A stretch of 64,000 nucleotides of DNA from CAVVZJ01 sp963752755 (GTDB lineage: Bacteria; Planctomycetota; Planctomycetia; Isosphaerales; Isosphaeraceae). Each line of letters starts with the position of its first letter. Positions within the stretch are counted from its first letter, which is position 1. A program made the position numbers and the translations under genes. This document shows, in pieces, positions 1-10,631 of this stretch. The DNA is taken from contig CAVVZJ010000006.1 of the NCBI GenBank assembly GCA_963752755.1, positions 1 through 64,000 on the forward strand, given 5' to 3'. The notes below the pieces were generated by a model. It was not told the DNA's origin, did not search any database, and was given only the letters and a program-made list of their open reading frames with translations.

Positions 1-2939
1 ATAATGGGCCTCGTCGATGAATACGTGATCGACGCCTAACTCGTCGAACACCAGGCCGTCGTCTTTCTTATCCTCGGCGGCGAGGTCCTTGAGCCGCTCC
101 TCGCGGCGGGCCTTTTGTTTTTCGATCGTCTTGATGATGTTGCGGGGCGTGCTGCTTCCGGCATGGTCGCGGAGCAACTGGTCGTATTCGGAAATCTGCT
201 CGCGGAGGAAACGCTGCTGGTAGTCATTCGACATGCCGATCCGCTCGAAGCTGCTGTGGGTCACGATGATGCCGTCCCATTCGCCGCTGGCGATCTTGGC
301 GGTCAGTAGCTTGCGGCGGTCGCGTGCCAGATCCTCCTTGGCGGCCACCAGCAGCTTCGCATTCGGGTAGAGCTGCATGAATTCGCGGGCGAATTGCTCC
401 AGCATGTGGTTGGGCACGACGTACATGGGCTTTTTCACCAGCCCGGCTTCCTTCAGCTTCATGCCGGTGGCGGCCATCGTGAAGGTCTTGCCCGCACCGA
501 CGGCATGGGCCAGCAACGTGTTGCCGCTGCTCATGCCACGCCATACCGCGTCCTTCTGGTGCGGGTTCAGCGTGATGCCCTGGCTCATGCCGGGGAAGTC
601 GAGGTGCGATCCATCAAACAGGCGTGGCCGCAGGTTGTTGTAAGTATCGTTATACAGACGAACGAGGCGGTCCGCCCGTTCGGGTTCGGCAAATACCCAG
701 GACTTGAATTTCTCCTTGATGAGTTTCTGCTTCTCGCGGGCGGCGAGCGTCGCCTCCTGGTTGACCACCCGCTCCTCGCCATTAACGCCCTGGATCGTAT
801 CGTAGATCACCGGGGTTTTCATGTTCAGGGCAAGTTCCAGCAGCCAGGTGCCGTTGGCCCTGGCTGTGCCGTATTCGGCGGTGGCGGCCACCGACGCCTC
901 GGCGGCGTGGCCGCTATCTACGCTCCAGACCGCGTCTTTCTTCAGGTGGCCGATCGGGATCGCTGACGGCGTGACGCCGAACAGCTCGGCCGCGAATGCC
1001 TGGATGTCGGTCGTAGGTATCCACGGGGCACCGAGATTGGCATCGATGTCGCCGGGCAGCACGTCTTCGGGCTGGACGCTACGGAGGGCTTCGGCGTTTC
1101 TGGCGTAGGCCGGGCCTGCGGCCTCGGCATGGGCCAGTTTCTGGCGGACGTTGCCGGACAGATACTCGTCGGCGGTCTGCCAGGTCAGGGTTTCCGGGTC
1201 GCGGTAGATCAGGTCACCGAGTTCCGCGATGATCGCTTCTTCGGGCTTACGATAAAGTTGCGACATATAGGCGAGGTCGATACCGCCTGTGCGGTCGAGC
1301 GAAACCAGCAGGGCTTCCTCGGCCGAGGCGACGGTGGTGATGGGCGGGCTTTTGCCGACGACATCACGCAGCAGGATCGGTGCCTTGGTCGCTCTGCCGG
1401 TGACCTCGTCGTATTCCTCCAACGCCATCACCAGCATGGCATCGGGATCTTCGCGGAATTTCGCCAGATTCGGCATGCGGCGGATCACCGTGCCGTCGCT
1501 GGTTTCGCTGAAGGTGGTTTTGTTGACCGGGCCGTACTGGCTGGCAAACAGGTCGTAGGCCCGGTTCAGCTCGCGGCGGGCCTCCTGCCGGTTGGCTTCC
1601 GGCCATCCCTCGTTCTGCGACTGGAGCACGCGGCGGGCGACGTCGCGTAAGCCCACCAGGGCGGCGAGCCGCTTGCCGGTCATGGTGCCGTCGGCTTTGA
1701 GGGCGGTGCCGCCATAGACGACTGGCACGCCCTGGCCGTTTTCGATCTGGCAGATACTCCGGTCGTCGCGGATGAAGAAACTGCCCTCGGTGAGGTGTTG
1801 TTCGGGCGGCGGTGGCGTGAAGGCCGGGACGGACTCCGGCTTGGCGGCAGGGCGGGCGACGCTGCCCGCTCGGGCAGACGCTGGATGGCGGCGTCGAGCT
1901 GGGCGGCCAAGTCGCCGTGGCCCTCGACGCTATAGCCGGTGTCTCCGCCATACAGCCTGTCCTTGCGGCTCCATGTGCCCAGCACCATCTCCGGATGGTT
2001 CAGGAAATACTGGTTGATCGCGACGTCGGCACCGTCGATGGATACGGTGCCCGTCGCCGTCCACTCGCTGTCAACGTGGTTGGGTGTTTGACCGTTTTCG
2101 CGTTTGCGAAGAAACAGGATGTCGGTGACGACGCTCGTTCCCTCGCGTTTGAAGGCGTCCGACGGCAGGCGGATCGCTCCCAGGAAGTCTGCCTTGGCGG
2201 CCAGTTCTTCGCGGGCGGCGGCGTTCTGCTTATCGAGCGTGTAGTGGCTGGTGACCAGGGCGAGGATGCCGCCCGGCTTCAGGGCGTCGAGCGATTTGGC
2301 GATGAAGAAGTCGTGCAGCGGTAGCTTCCGGCCGTGGTAGTCCAGCCGCACGTCGGCGAACGGCGGGTTGCCGATCGCCGCGTCGATGCGGCCTTCGGGA
2401 AGTTTGGTGTCGCGGAAGCTCTCGATGCGGATGTCGTGCTCGGGATGCAGCACGCGGGCGATGCGGCCGGAGAGCGAATCCAGCTCGACGCCGATAAAAT
2501 GGTGGCCGCTGGCGGCCTGGGCGAGAAAGTTGCCGCTGCCGCAGCCGGGTTCCAGGATGGTCGCCTGGTCGGGCACGCCCAGACGCCGGATCGCCCGGTT
2601 CATGGCCGCGACCACGACCGGCGAGGTGTAGAAGGCGTTGAACGTCGTTGCGCTTGGCACAGGCGTATTCCTCAGGCGTAAGCAGGGATTCCAGCTCTCG
2701 CCGAGGGCCTGCCAGCCAGCGTCCTTGTAGCGGCCGGTGACCGGGTCGGGGAAGAGCGACAAGGCGACGGCCCCGAAGCCGCCGAAGCGGGCGAGGGTCT
2801 GCCGTTCGGCTGGCGTGGCCGGACGGTGCTCCCGCTCGACCTGCTGCAACGTGCGGATGGCGGCGATGATGTCGCGGGCCTTGGTCTTTTCGCCGCTGGC
2901 GACGGGCGGCGGTGCGGCGGTCGTGTCGGTTCCTTCCAT
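1..2939 (-). pseudogene. N6-adenine methylase / DEAH helicase of a conjugative element (frameshifted, runs off left edge)
   Basis: The start at 2939 is supported by an AGGAGG about 10 bases upstream. The first ~360 residues are a class I SAM-dependent methylase, with LEPGCGSGN at residues ~129-137 (SAM site) and the N6-adenine motif NPPF at ~191-194. A one-base shift near 1860 then changes the reading frame. From about 1860 to the window edge the third minus-strand frame is open and encodes a superfamily 2 helicase, with AVGAGKT (Walker A) and FIDEAHYF (DEAH box) at the very edge. The family is a large methylase-helicase typical of plasmids and ICEs, probably an anti-restriction or DNA-modification factor. 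The rest of the helicase is missing because the window ends. The shift could be a sequencing error, since both halves are otherwise intact. Confidence 0.8.
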
Positions 2940-3319
2940 GACGGGATCTCCTCCTGGCGTATAAGGCCCCGCCAACCGGGGCCTTTCGCCGGAGCGACCC
3001 ACTGACGCCTCAGCCGGAAGCGGTTTCCGCGACGGGCCATCGCCGGGTGCGGCCGAAACGGCATCGGCGTGACCGGCGGCTTGCCGCCCTGGCTCGCCGC
3101 CGTTTCGCAACGTAAGGCCGGTGATTGCCCGGTCCGGCGGCGGCAGTAGCGTCGCGGAGGAAGGCCCAGGCGTGGCGGGTGTCGAAGGAGAGAGGAGATC
3201 GGCCGGGGAAGCGGCAACGGCGGCCGTGCCTGGTGGCTCTGCCGGTTCGGGCGGGGCAGACGATGCCCGCTGCCAGGCCGGGACGATGAAGGGAAGGTAT
3301 GCCTGGCCGCGTGACGCCT

Positions 3320-3637
3320 TTACGCGGGCGGCGTGTGTCGGCGGAGGTAGCCCATCGCCGCTTCGAGGGAAAGAGCGTCGTCCTCGTCCGTCGCTGACGC
3401 GGAGGCTAAACGGTCGCGTATCTCCTCGATCGCCAGTTCCAGGGCTTCCGACGCGATCTGGCTCGGGTGGCTGCCCTGCCTCGTCTGTGCCAGTTCTTCC
3501 TTCCAGGCGTCGTGCCGATTCTTCAGTTCCATCGCGTAGGTTTCGATGGTCGCCAACATCTGCTTCTTGCCGCGAAGCTGTACCGCTAATTCCGGTTGAT
3601 CGTTGATTAATTCCATGATGATGGTCTTGTAATGCAT
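3320..3637 (-). CDS. Small conserved-looking protein of the ICE, unknown function
   Basis: This is a 105-residue protein starting MHYKTIIMEL. The ATG at 3637 is preceded by AGGAG at normal spacing, whereas the longer upstream reading frame has no ribosome site. The middle is rich in Glu, Lys and Arg and is probably helical and soluble, with no membrane segment. I do not recognise the family. It lies upstream of the methylase/helicase on the same strand with a 380-base gap. That gap (2940-3319) holds no gene I can support, only low-complexity Pro/Ala-type reading frames. Confidence 0.55.
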   Translation of the reverse strand: MHYKTIIMELINDQPELAVQLRGKKQMLATIETYAMELKNRHDAWKEELAQTRQGSHPSQIASEALELAIEEIRDRLASASATDEDDALSLEAAMGYLRRHTPPA

Positions 3638-3953
3638 GGCGGTCGTCTCCTGGGTTGGACGTTGCGGTGCTGCTTTGAGGAGTCGGGTGATTGGCGGAGT
3701 CCTGGGGATGCTCCGTCGAGGAATGGAAGAGCGATGTTCCTTGTCGTGACATCCGACGCAGCGATTATGTTTATAGTTTGTGCAACCTCTAATGCGTTGT
3801 GCCAGTATGGGCAAGCGGTATTTCGCCATGCATCCGGATTGGTGCTCATCGGCAGTGATCTGCGACATGGATCGGATGGAAGCCGTTAGGCGGTCGCATA
3901 AGCGAGCAGAGCGGGAGCGAAACCCCGCAAAGGCCGATGCCTGCGGCGGATGG

Positions 3954-4253
3954 CTAGAAAGAACGCCGATTGCGGGGTGAGAGTTTTATTGCATTGTCCA
4001 GGGCATCAATGATGTCTGACGGTTCCCCTGTCAAGGCAGCTCTATCGCCAACAACGATTCCAAGGTCCGCCAGCATCTTGTCGAACCTCTCCTCTCGCAA
4101 AGCATTGCCTTGAGCGGGCATCTCGAAATTGAGAACGAAAACGTCAAGGTCTCCCTCGTACTTACAAGTGGCCACAAAATCGTAAGGCTTCAATCCACGC
4201 CGCTCGGCAAGATCGTTCAGCTTGGTCAATATCGCAACATCCTGATTGTCCAT
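3954..4253 (-). CDS. Hypothetical protein, 99 aa
   Basis: The gene encodes a 99-residue acidic soluble protein starting MDNQDVAIL, with a short hydrophobic core (DLDVFVLNFEMP) and no recognised motif. Codon use is less GC-biased than in the neighbours, in keeping with acquired DNA. It is monocistronic on the minus strand, and an AT-rich upstream region with a plausible promoter lies just before the start. No function is proposed. Confidence 0.55.
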   Translation of the reverse strand: MDNQDVAILTKLNDLAERRGLKPYDFVATCKYEGDLDVFVLNFEMPAQGNALREERFDKMLADLGIVVGDRAALTGEPSDIIDALDNAIKLSPRNRRSF

Positions 4254-4260
4254 CGCAGTC

Positions 4261-4320
4261 TAGGAAATTAGTTAATTTAATATTACTGATAATCATTAAT
4301 ATATTGGAAGTCAAGTAGAC
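4261..4320 (-). promoter_or_regulatory. AT-rich promoter region of the 99-aa ORF
   Basis: The 60 bases are strikingly AT-rich in an otherwise GC-rich window. On the minus strand a TTGACT box (4309-4314) is followed 17 bases later by TATCAG, with TAATAT a few bases further on. This gives a plausible sigma-70 -35/-10 pair about 30-50 bases before the start at 4253. The assignment rests on sequence pattern only. The remaining 4321-4498 stretch holds no gene that I can support. Confidence 0.4.
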
Positions 4321-4498
4321 TTAAACCCTTCCCGCCATTGCCTCCACTGTACTTGATCTGTTCCGGCAATGGCGGATGCAAGGGGGACAGGGCTAGGATT
4401 GCCGCGACGATTCGCGGATGCAGTCAAACGGCCAGCAGGTGCCTCGGGAAAGGATTCAGGCAGGCAGGGCCTGCTGGGTGCTCTTGGGAAGGCCGTGG

Positions 4499-5233
4499 CT
4501 ATTCAGCTTTATTGTTCGACTCCAATGCGGCCTGCAATACAGGCATCGCAGCCTTGATGTCTTCCTGCACATTTAACGCAAATTGCTCGTATTCAGTCTG
4601 GTACATCCCTGCAACTTTTTTAATCACCTCGTCATCGGGATAACGTCCCTCACCGCAAATAATCAATTCCCCGTAAAACTCGAACTGCGTCAAATCGATT
4701 TTTCCCTGGCTTTGATCGATAATAAATTGCTTGTATTTATGGGTTCTGACAGCGACAAATGCCCAGAACGGCCCGCCGTTGGCGAGGACGCCATAAATCA
4801 GAGCAATGGTACGTTTTAGTTCGTGGAAGGCATCGCCGCTATATTGCTGCATCCCGAGAGCTGCCTGGTGGCCGGTCACTTCAACCCCATGCTCTCGCAG
4901 CATCTCAATAATCTTCGGCGTCAAGGAAACGATTGATAATGCGGCCAGCGGGTCCTTGACGTAGCCCTGTAAATGTAAGTCGAGCGTGTATGTGGTGAGA
5001 TGCTCTGGCTCTACTGCCGAAGCATCGGCACGCAGAGAATCCGGCGTCGTTCGCAGCACCGTTGCTATCGCCTGGATGGTGTCAAGATATGCCTGCTTGC
5101 CGTTCAGAATCCGCCGCAGCGTCTTGATGTCGATCCCCGCGTCACGTGCCAGCCGCTCCAGGCTCAGGCCGAGTGATTGCCTGAGCCTGTCGACCTCGTT
5201 CGCCAGGACTGGGTAGGTGCGTTTCTTGGCCAC
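4499..5233 (-). CDS. Xre-family transcriptional regulator
   Basis: The 244-residue protein begins with a Cro/C1-type helix-turn-helix at about residues 10-65 (LRQSLGLSLERLARDAGIDI, then TLRRILNGKQ). The remaining ~180 residues are a soluble domain of unknown type, possibly a sensor. It is divergent from the gene starting at 5341, and the 107-base spacer probably holds both promoters, so it may regulate the ICE genes on either side. The target and ligand are unknown. The HTH assignment is strong; the regulatory role is inferred. Confidence 0.75.
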   Translation of the reverse strand: MAKKRTYPVLANEVDRLRQSLGLSLERLARDAGIDIKTLRRILNGKQAYLDTIQAIATVLRTTPDSLRADASAVEPEHLTTYTLDLHLQGYVKDPLAALSIVSLTPKIIEMLREHGVEVTGHQAALGMQQYSGDAFHELKRTIALIYGVLANGGPFWAFVAVRTHKYKQFIIDQSQGKIDLTQFEFYGELIICGEGRYPDDEVIKKVAGMYQTEYEQFALNVQEDIKAAMPVLQAALESNNKAE

Positions 5234-5340
5234 GACCAGATTCCCCGCAGATTCCCCGTTAGGTGCCCTCCAGATGCCAGGGATCGGCGTCTATTCTTCA
5301 CTCGGCGGTGGTCAAGAAGCAACCAGGAAGGGAGGTTCAG

Positions 5341-5838
5341 ATGGGATTGTTTGGCCGATCGGGCGGCGGTGCCGCGACCGCCCCCGGCAAGCACCTGATC
5401 GAGCGGCTTATCGACGGAAACGGTTGGAAGGCGGACCTGCGGCATGGCGACGGATTCGCCATCGCCTTCAACGGCGATGCGACCACACCCAGCCGGGACG
5501 TGCACATCGTGCATACGCCCGGAAACGCCCTCGTGCTGTTCTTCTGCTCCTGCCGGGCACGTTTCCTCGCCCGCTCTATGAGTCCCGTCACACTGGCGAT
5601 GTTCCTGGCCCGCAATAAGGCCGCGCTCTTCGCCCGGTGGCAGATCACAGTTGAGGATGGGGAGGTAGCGGCCGAGGTCTATTACCCGGCCCTGGCCGCT
5701 GGCCTGACCCCTCCCCTCTTCAAGGCCATCTGTAGTTCGCTGCTCAGCGAGGTCGCCTTCGTCGAGGAAGCGATGCTCGGCGGGGCACCCAGCGATGACG
5801 TGGACGGCGTTCCGTCCCTGGAGCCGGAGGCGGATTGA
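5341..5838 (+). CDS. Hypothetical protein, 165 aa
   Basis: The ATG at 5341 (MGLFGRSGGG) follows a GGGAGG ribosome site at good spacing. The longer frame starting at 5263 has no such site. The protein is soluble, of mixed alpha/beta composition, and ends in an acidic tail (DDVDGVPSLEPEAD). The overall look resembles small secretion-chaperone-like or YbjN-like folds, but that is only an impression. It is the first gene of the rightward ICE cluster and is divergent from the Xre regulator. Confidence 0.55.
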   Translation: MGLFGRSGGGAATAPGKHLIERLIDGNGWKADLRHGDGFAIAFNGDATTPSRDVHIVHTPGNALVLFFCSCRARFLARSMSPVTLAMFLARNKAALFARWQITVEDGEVAAEVYYPALAAGLTPPLFKAICSSLLSEVAFVEEAMLGGAPSDDVDGVPSLEPEAD

Positions 5839-5929
5839 CCGCCTTGCTCGTCTTAACCATCGGCATGCGGCTGCCGGTCGCTGCATGCCTGATTCGTTCG
5901 ATCGGCATCAAGAGAACCGAGGTTCGAGC

Positions 5930-6164
5930 ATGACCAACACGTGTCCAAAATGCGGTGCGGACGCGATCCATAAGGATCATGAGATGCGACACAAGACCCA
6001 TACCTGCGTTCACCATGGTGGCCACCAGTTGCACGCGGCGGCGGCCGGGCATCCGGTGGGGCTTATCGTCGTGCGCGGGTCTGTGGGCGGCGTCAAAGCT
6101 GATTCACCTCGCCTCTCACACATGGACATGCAGCAACCCGAAGTGCCGCCACGAGTTTTCCTGA
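5930..6164 (+). pseudogene. Small zinc-ribbon protein (frameshifted)
   Basis: The reading frame starts MTNTCPKCGADAIHKDHE with a CxxC knuckle. Roughly 60 residues later a second Cys pair (TCSNPKCRHEF) appears in a different frame, followed by a stop at 6164. Together they make a typical two-knuckle zinc ribbon of about 77 residues interrupted by one indel. The function is unknown. It lies directly before the ParB-like gene. Confidence 0.45.
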
Positions 6165-6272
6165 TACCCCTTGCCCGCCCGTATCTCGCGGCCGGGCGTC
6201 CGTTTCCCTGTTCCCGGATTCCGGCTGGCTGCGGATTGCGGCCAGCCGGTCTTTCAGAAAGGAGTGTTGCCC

Positions 6273-7106
6273 TTGGTTCTGAACGCTGTGACTCATGCTC
6301 TGCAGGTGCTGATGATTGCACTTGCGGAATTGATGCCCGATCCGTCGCAACCGCGAAAGACGTTTCCCGACGACGAAATCCAGCGGCTGGCCGCGTCCAT
6401 CGCTGCCCGTGGCGTCCTGCAACCGCTGCGGGTGATCTGGGACGAACAACGGCAGGTGTGGCTGATCCTGACCGGCGAAAGCCGCTACCGGGCGGCGAAG
6501 CTGGCGGGTCTGGAAACCGTGCCGTGCATTCCCGTGGCCGGTGAGCTGTCCGAAGCCGACCGGCTGGCGGACCGCCTCACCGAAAACAACGTTCGCCATG
6601 ACCTGGAGCCGATGGAAGAGGCCCGTGGCCTGGCACAGCTCAAAGCCCTGAAGGGCTGCAACGTCCAAGGCCCTGGCCGAGGAATACGGCTTTTCGGCCG
6701 CGTCGATCAGCAAGGCCGAATCCTTGCTGTCGCTGCCGCCGGATATTCAGGAGCTGATCGGCTCCGGTCCCGGCCAGATCGCCCCGGCGACCGGATACGA
6801 AATCTCCCGCCTGCCGGATGAGCAAAGCCAGCGGAGCTGGCCCAGGCGGTCGTCGCCAAGCACCTGCCCCGGCATGCCGTGGCGGAAGCCGTCCAGGCCA
6901 GGGTCGGCAAGAAGGCCGTGGCACCCAAAGCCGGGCGGCTCTCCTGCAAGCTCGACGGCGGCATTTCCGTCACCGTGACCAGCGGCGAACCGCTGACCTG
7001 GGATCACCTGCTTACCGCCCTCGACCAGCTCCGCAAGCAGGCCCGGAAGCTCTGCGACGACGGAAAGGAGGTGACCGCCCTCGCCCGGCTGCTGCGGGCT
7101 TCCTGA
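6273..7106 (+). pseudogene. ParB/Spo0J-family protein (frameshifted)
   Basis: The most likely start is TTG at 6273, in frame with the ParB domain and preceded by AAAGGAG; ATG 6312 is an alternative. The N-terminal nuclease-like ParB domain is clear: PDPSQPRKTF, then GVLQPLRV, then GESRYRAAKLAG and TENNVRHDLEPMEEA. Two indels, near 6658 and 6836, move the helix-turn-helix part (EYGFSAASISKAESLLSLPP) and the C-terminal part into other frames, but all pieces are intact. ParB proteins bind centromere-like sites; on ICEs they aid maintenance or regulation. No ParA gene is visible nearby. Confidence 0.7.
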
Positions 7107-7198
7107 CCGTGTTCCTCCCGCCCCGCCGGTGCCGCCGGCGGGCGCGGTCTGCTGGAGACAACGACTCAACCCCTTACCCAATGCCAAAGGCCAAGAGA

Positions 7199-7318
7199 AT
7201 GAGCAGATTTATCGGTTCGCTTTTCGTGATCCTGGGGCTGTGCTTGCTCCCCGCCCTCGGTGTCGGCATCCCCATCATCCTGCTGGGGCTGTGCTACATG
7301 GCGGAGGATGCCAAATGA
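7199..7318 (+). CDS. Small single-span membrane protein, 39 aa
   Basis: The frame MSRFIGSLFVILGLCLLPAL continues into a second hydrophobic stretch and ends MAEDAK, so nearly the whole protein is membrane-embedded. An in-frame ATG at 7181 is an alternative start. It overlaps the next small ORF by four bases (ATGA), which suggests translational coupling. Function is unknown; short membrane peptides of this kind are common before coupling-protein genes. Confidence 0.4.
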   Translation: MSRFIGSLFVILGLCLLPALGVGIPIILLGLCYMAEDAK

Positions 7319-7410
7319 AAACCGCCGTCGCCGTGCTCGCCTGCCTGGTGAGCCTGGTTTTCAGCCCATTCATCGACTTTCTGCCGCCGCCGGGCGGCAA
7401 GAGGAGATAG
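7315..7410 (+). CDS. Very small putative secreted or membrane peptide, 31 aa
   Basis: MKTAVAVLACLVSLVFSPFI is a signal-like hydrophobic start, followed by a short Pro/Gly-rich basic tail. The ATG overlaps the previous stop (ATGA). It may be real through coupling, but its size makes the call uncertain. Confidence 0.3.
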   Translation: MKTAVAVLACLVSLVFSPFIDFLPPPGGKRR

Positions 7411-7412
7411 CC

Positions 7413-7722
7413 ATGCTGGAACTGCTGCGGATGATGGTCATCGCGGGCAGCCTGATCATCATCACCTTCATGGTGCTGCTGGCCCTGCCGCAATGCAAGC
7501 TGCGGGATATGCTCATGCCTTTCGTCGCCTGGGGCTTCGTCGTCCTGTGTGCGGCTCTACGCAATTTCCCCGGTGGATGCCCTGCCGGAAGTCGTCCTCG
7601 GGCCTTTCGGCCTGTTTGACGATCTCGCGGCGGCGGCAGCGGGCATCGGCACCGCCGTGGCGACGATCAAAGCCCAACGGCGGAAGCATCCCAACTACCA
7701 AGATCCCTACTTCAACAACTGA
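7413..7722 (+). pseudogene. DUF1232-like small membrane protein (frameshifted)
   Basis: The start at 7413 (MLELLRMMVIAG) follows GAGGAG at good spacing and encodes one strong membrane helix. After a shift near 7545 the next frame reads LYAISPVDALPEVV then GPFGLFDDLAAA. This is the hallmark Y-x-x-SPVD-x-xPE plus xDD signature of the DUF1232 (YkvA-like) family. The two pieces together give a protein of about 103 residues. Function is unknown. Confidence 0.5.
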
Positions 7723-7788
7723 TCGCCACGCCCGGCCAGAGCGGCAGCATCCTGGCCGGGCCTGTCCCTTCTCGTCGGAGCGTATCCC

Positions 7789-9682
7789 ATGCCCGTGATC
7801 CGTCCGCGTGCCCTGCGGGGCATCCTGATGCTGGCCTGCTCCTGCCTCGGATTCGGGCTGGCGATGATCGGCATGCACGTGCCGCTCGTCGTTTTGCTGG
7901 CTAGCCGGGGGCCTGGTGTGGAACCGTTTCCGCCGCGTCGCCCGCGCGGGCTGGTCGCACGGGACCGCCAGGCTGGCGGGCCTCGGCGATTTGATCCGCT
8001 ACCGGATGCTTGGGCCTAACGGGTTGATCCTGGGCACGACCGGAATCATGCCGCGTCCGTCTTTCTGGGAGGGCTTATGCGGCCTGTGGTCGGCCCGGAA
8101 CCCGGCGGACATTGCCTCCTACCTGTTCCTCTACGCCCTGGGCGGTTCCAAGTGGGTTGGCGACCGCATGATACGCCTGCAATCATTCACGCATTTGGCC
8201 ACCTTCGCCCCGACCGGCCGGGGCAAAGGCGTCAGCGTGCTCATTCCCAATTTGCTGTCATATCGGCATTCATGCGTCGTGACCGATCCCAAGGGGGAAC
8301 TGTTCCGGCTGACGGCCGAGCACCGGCGGCGGAAATTCGGCCACCACATCATCCGGCTCGATCCCGGTCGGGCTGTGCGGGCCGGGATCGGACCGATTCA
8401 ATCCATTGGATTTCATTGATGACTACGCAAAGCGGATTTCCTCGACCAGTGCCGCGACCTGGCGGACATGCTGATTGCACGCACACGGGCAAGGAGCCGG
8501 AGCCGTACTGGAACGACTCCGCCCGAGCGGTCCTAACCGCCTTCATCGCTTACGTCTGTGCCTGCGAGAAAAACCCGGAAAAACGGAATCTCGATACCGT
8601 CCGGGAGCTGCTTGCCTCCCGCCACAAGTATGCCAGGGCCATCGAGTGCATGCAGCAGGTCGAGTCGCATGGCGGCGTCATCCGGCGGTTGGGCGGCATG
8701 ATGACCTGGCATGTCGATCGGGAGCTGGGCAGCGTCCTGAGCAACGTCCAGCGGCACATGGAAGCCCTGGACTCGCCGGTCATGAAGCGGAACATGGCGG
8801 CCAGCAGTTTCCATCCACGTCGGCTGCGGACCGGCCAGGCGACGATTTATCTCATTCTGGAAGGGGACAAGCTGGAAACGCTGGCTCCGGTCATGCGGAT
8901 GTGGATCGGCGTCATCCTGCGGACCATTACGCAAGGGCCGCCGACCGAGAAAAACCCGGTCCTGTTCTTCCTCGACGAAGCGGCCCATATTGGGAAAATT
9001 CGCATTCTTGAGAATGCCGTTACACTGATGCGTGGCATGGGCATACGCCTCTGGTTCATCTTCCAGTCGCTGCATCAGCTTCAGGAATGCTACGGCGACA
9101 AGGCCAAGGTGATACTCGATAACATCGACACACAGCAATATCTTCGCCATCAACGATTGTGGACAACGCCGAAGCGATCAGCAAGCGGATCGGGGACACC
9201 ACGATTGCCGTGACCACTCACGGCAAAAACGCCGGGACTTCCTGGCAAAGCGGCGGCGAACAAGGGCGTCATTCGAGCAGCCGGTCGGACGGCTGGAATA
9301 CGAGCGTTTCCGAAACGGGGCGTCGGCTGATTCAAGCCGGAAGAGCTGACTCACCTTACCGGAAGACGTGTCCCTGATCTTCCACCGCAACATGCCGGTG
9401 ATTGCCGCTCATCTCATCAAGTATTACAACCACCCTTCTTTTCGTGGCGGGGGCACGGGCTATGAGCCGGACCTCGGCAGGCAAGCCACGGGGAAGGCGT
9501 TGTGCCTGCTGGTGCTCAGCATCGCGTTTGCCGCAGTCGCGGCGATGGAGTCCGGTTTCGGCCCTGCCGTCCGGTCGTTCGCAGAGCGTCAGGGCAGGCA
9601 GGAATCGTGGTTCGACTGGCGGGAGTTCGGTTCCGGCTCCCACTCGAAGGAGTGGGATGCTTTCATGTCCTTTGAGGAGTGA
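7789..9682 (+). pseudogene. VirD4/TraG-type conjugal coupling ATPase (multiple frameshifts)
   Basis: The start at 7789 has GGAG eight bases upstream and an N-terminal membrane segment (GILMLACSCLGFGLAMIGMH). The NTPase core follows, with APTGRGKGVSV as Walker A, DPKGEL directly after it, and VLFFLDEAAHIG as Walker B. The C-terminal part includes IFQSLHQLQECYGDKA and ends AFMSFEE. At least five one-base shifts, near 7905, 8405, 8440, 8480, 9145 and 9345, scatter these parts over three frames. Every part is recognisable and free of internal stops in its own frame. Coupling proteins bring relaxase-bound DNA to the type IV secretion channel. The family call is strong; whether the gene is functional depends on read-level checking. 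Confidence 0.8.
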
Positions 9683-9723
9683 TAACCAATGGCAGAGCAA
9701 TAACACGGCAGAACAGCAGCGAC

Positions 9724-10014
9724 ATGAGCAAATCCGGGCGGCGTGATCGCGCCGCGTCTGCCCACGCGATCACCAAGGATGGCATGCTGGCCGCTGCCTT
9801 CCGGCAGGGGGCGACGGAGCTGGCGGCGGCCCTGCGGGCGTTCCCGGACACCATCCATGCGGAGAGCCGGGCACGTTCCTGAACCCGACGCAGGGTGAGA
9901 TCGCGTCCGGCCGGAAGCCTCCCTTCCCCCAGCGAAATCGCCAAGGACAATCAGCCCTACCGGCCGGAGCAGGGGCACGGGCAGGAGCACGATCACGGGC
10001 ACGGCAGGGCGTGA
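9724..10014 (+). pseudogene. Small ICE protein with SEIAKDNQPYRPEQG tail (frameshifted)
   Basis: The frame MSKSGRRDRAASAHAI runs to a stop at 9882. In another frame the tail PSEIAKDNQPYRPEQG, followed by a His-rich end, continues to about 10014. The same tail closes the next gene (10035-10349), so the two look like tandem paralogues sharing a C-terminal module. No family is recognised. The His/Asp/Gly-rich end could bind metal, but that is speculation. Confidence 0.4.
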
Positions 10015-10034
10015 TAACCCCAGGGAGCATTGCC

Positions 10035-10349
10035 ATGAGTGACCGCGAGCACATGCCCGGTTTTCCGAGCATGCCCCCGCGAAGTCGGGGGCAGGAGGAA
10101 TGGCGGAAGCTGAAAGCCGAATGGACGCACGATTACGGGCTACGCCGCATGGAGGATCGAGGCGTGAAGTATGAGGACCAGGAGGAACGCAAGCCCGATG
10201 ATGCCGCCGATCAAGAGCCTGCCCCGGCGAAGGCCGTGGGCAAGCCAGCGGCCGGGCCGAAGCTCCCCTCCCCCAGTGAAATCGCCAAGGACAATCAGCC
10301 CTACCGGCCGGAACAGGGACGCGAGCACGATCACGGCAGGGATCGCTGA
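10035..10349 (+). CDS. Small ICE protein, 104 aa, paralogous tail to the previous gene
   Basis: The ATG at 10035 follows GGGAG. The protein is basic and charged in the first half, Pro/Ala-rich in the middle, and ends in PSEIAKDNQPYRPEQG plus a His/Asp-rich end. This tail matches that of the preceding ORF almost exactly, so the tail is under selection or was recently duplicated. Function is unknown. Confidence 0.5.
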   Translation: MSDREHMPGFPSMPPRSRGQEEWRKLKAEWTHDYGLRRMEDRGVKYEDQEERKPDDAADQEPAPAKAVGKPAAGPKLPSPSEIAKDNQPYRPEQGREHDHGRDR

Positions 10350-10448
10350 TGTGATCAGGCGGCACCCCGGTTGGAGCCTGGCTGGGAGGGGGCGATCCTG
10401 CCCCCTCCCCGTAAGGCTCCCGACGCCGATCGAAATGGAGCCGAATCC

Positions 10449-10631
10449 ATGCTGGCCGAACACTTGCCCACCGACCAGAAGACGCACGAAACGGCGATTC
10501 GCATTGCCCGCCGTTGCAGGCATGTCATCCAGGTCTGCCTTCGGGAGGAGGAATGGCCCGACGCGGACCGGGAGTTCTACCGCATCTGCCGTGAGGAGCT
10601 GGAGCGATGGACCCAATTGAAGAACGCCTGA
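10449..10631 (+). CDS. Small hypothetical protein, 60 aa
   Basis: The frame MLAEHLPTDQKTHETAIRIA encodes an all-helical, charged 60-residue protein with two Cys near the centre. It overlaps the next start by 25 bases, as expected for coupled small ICE genes. No motif is recognised. Confidence 0.4.
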   Translation: MLAEHLPTDQKTHETAIRIARRCRHVIQVCLREEEWPDADREFYRICREELERWTQLKNA

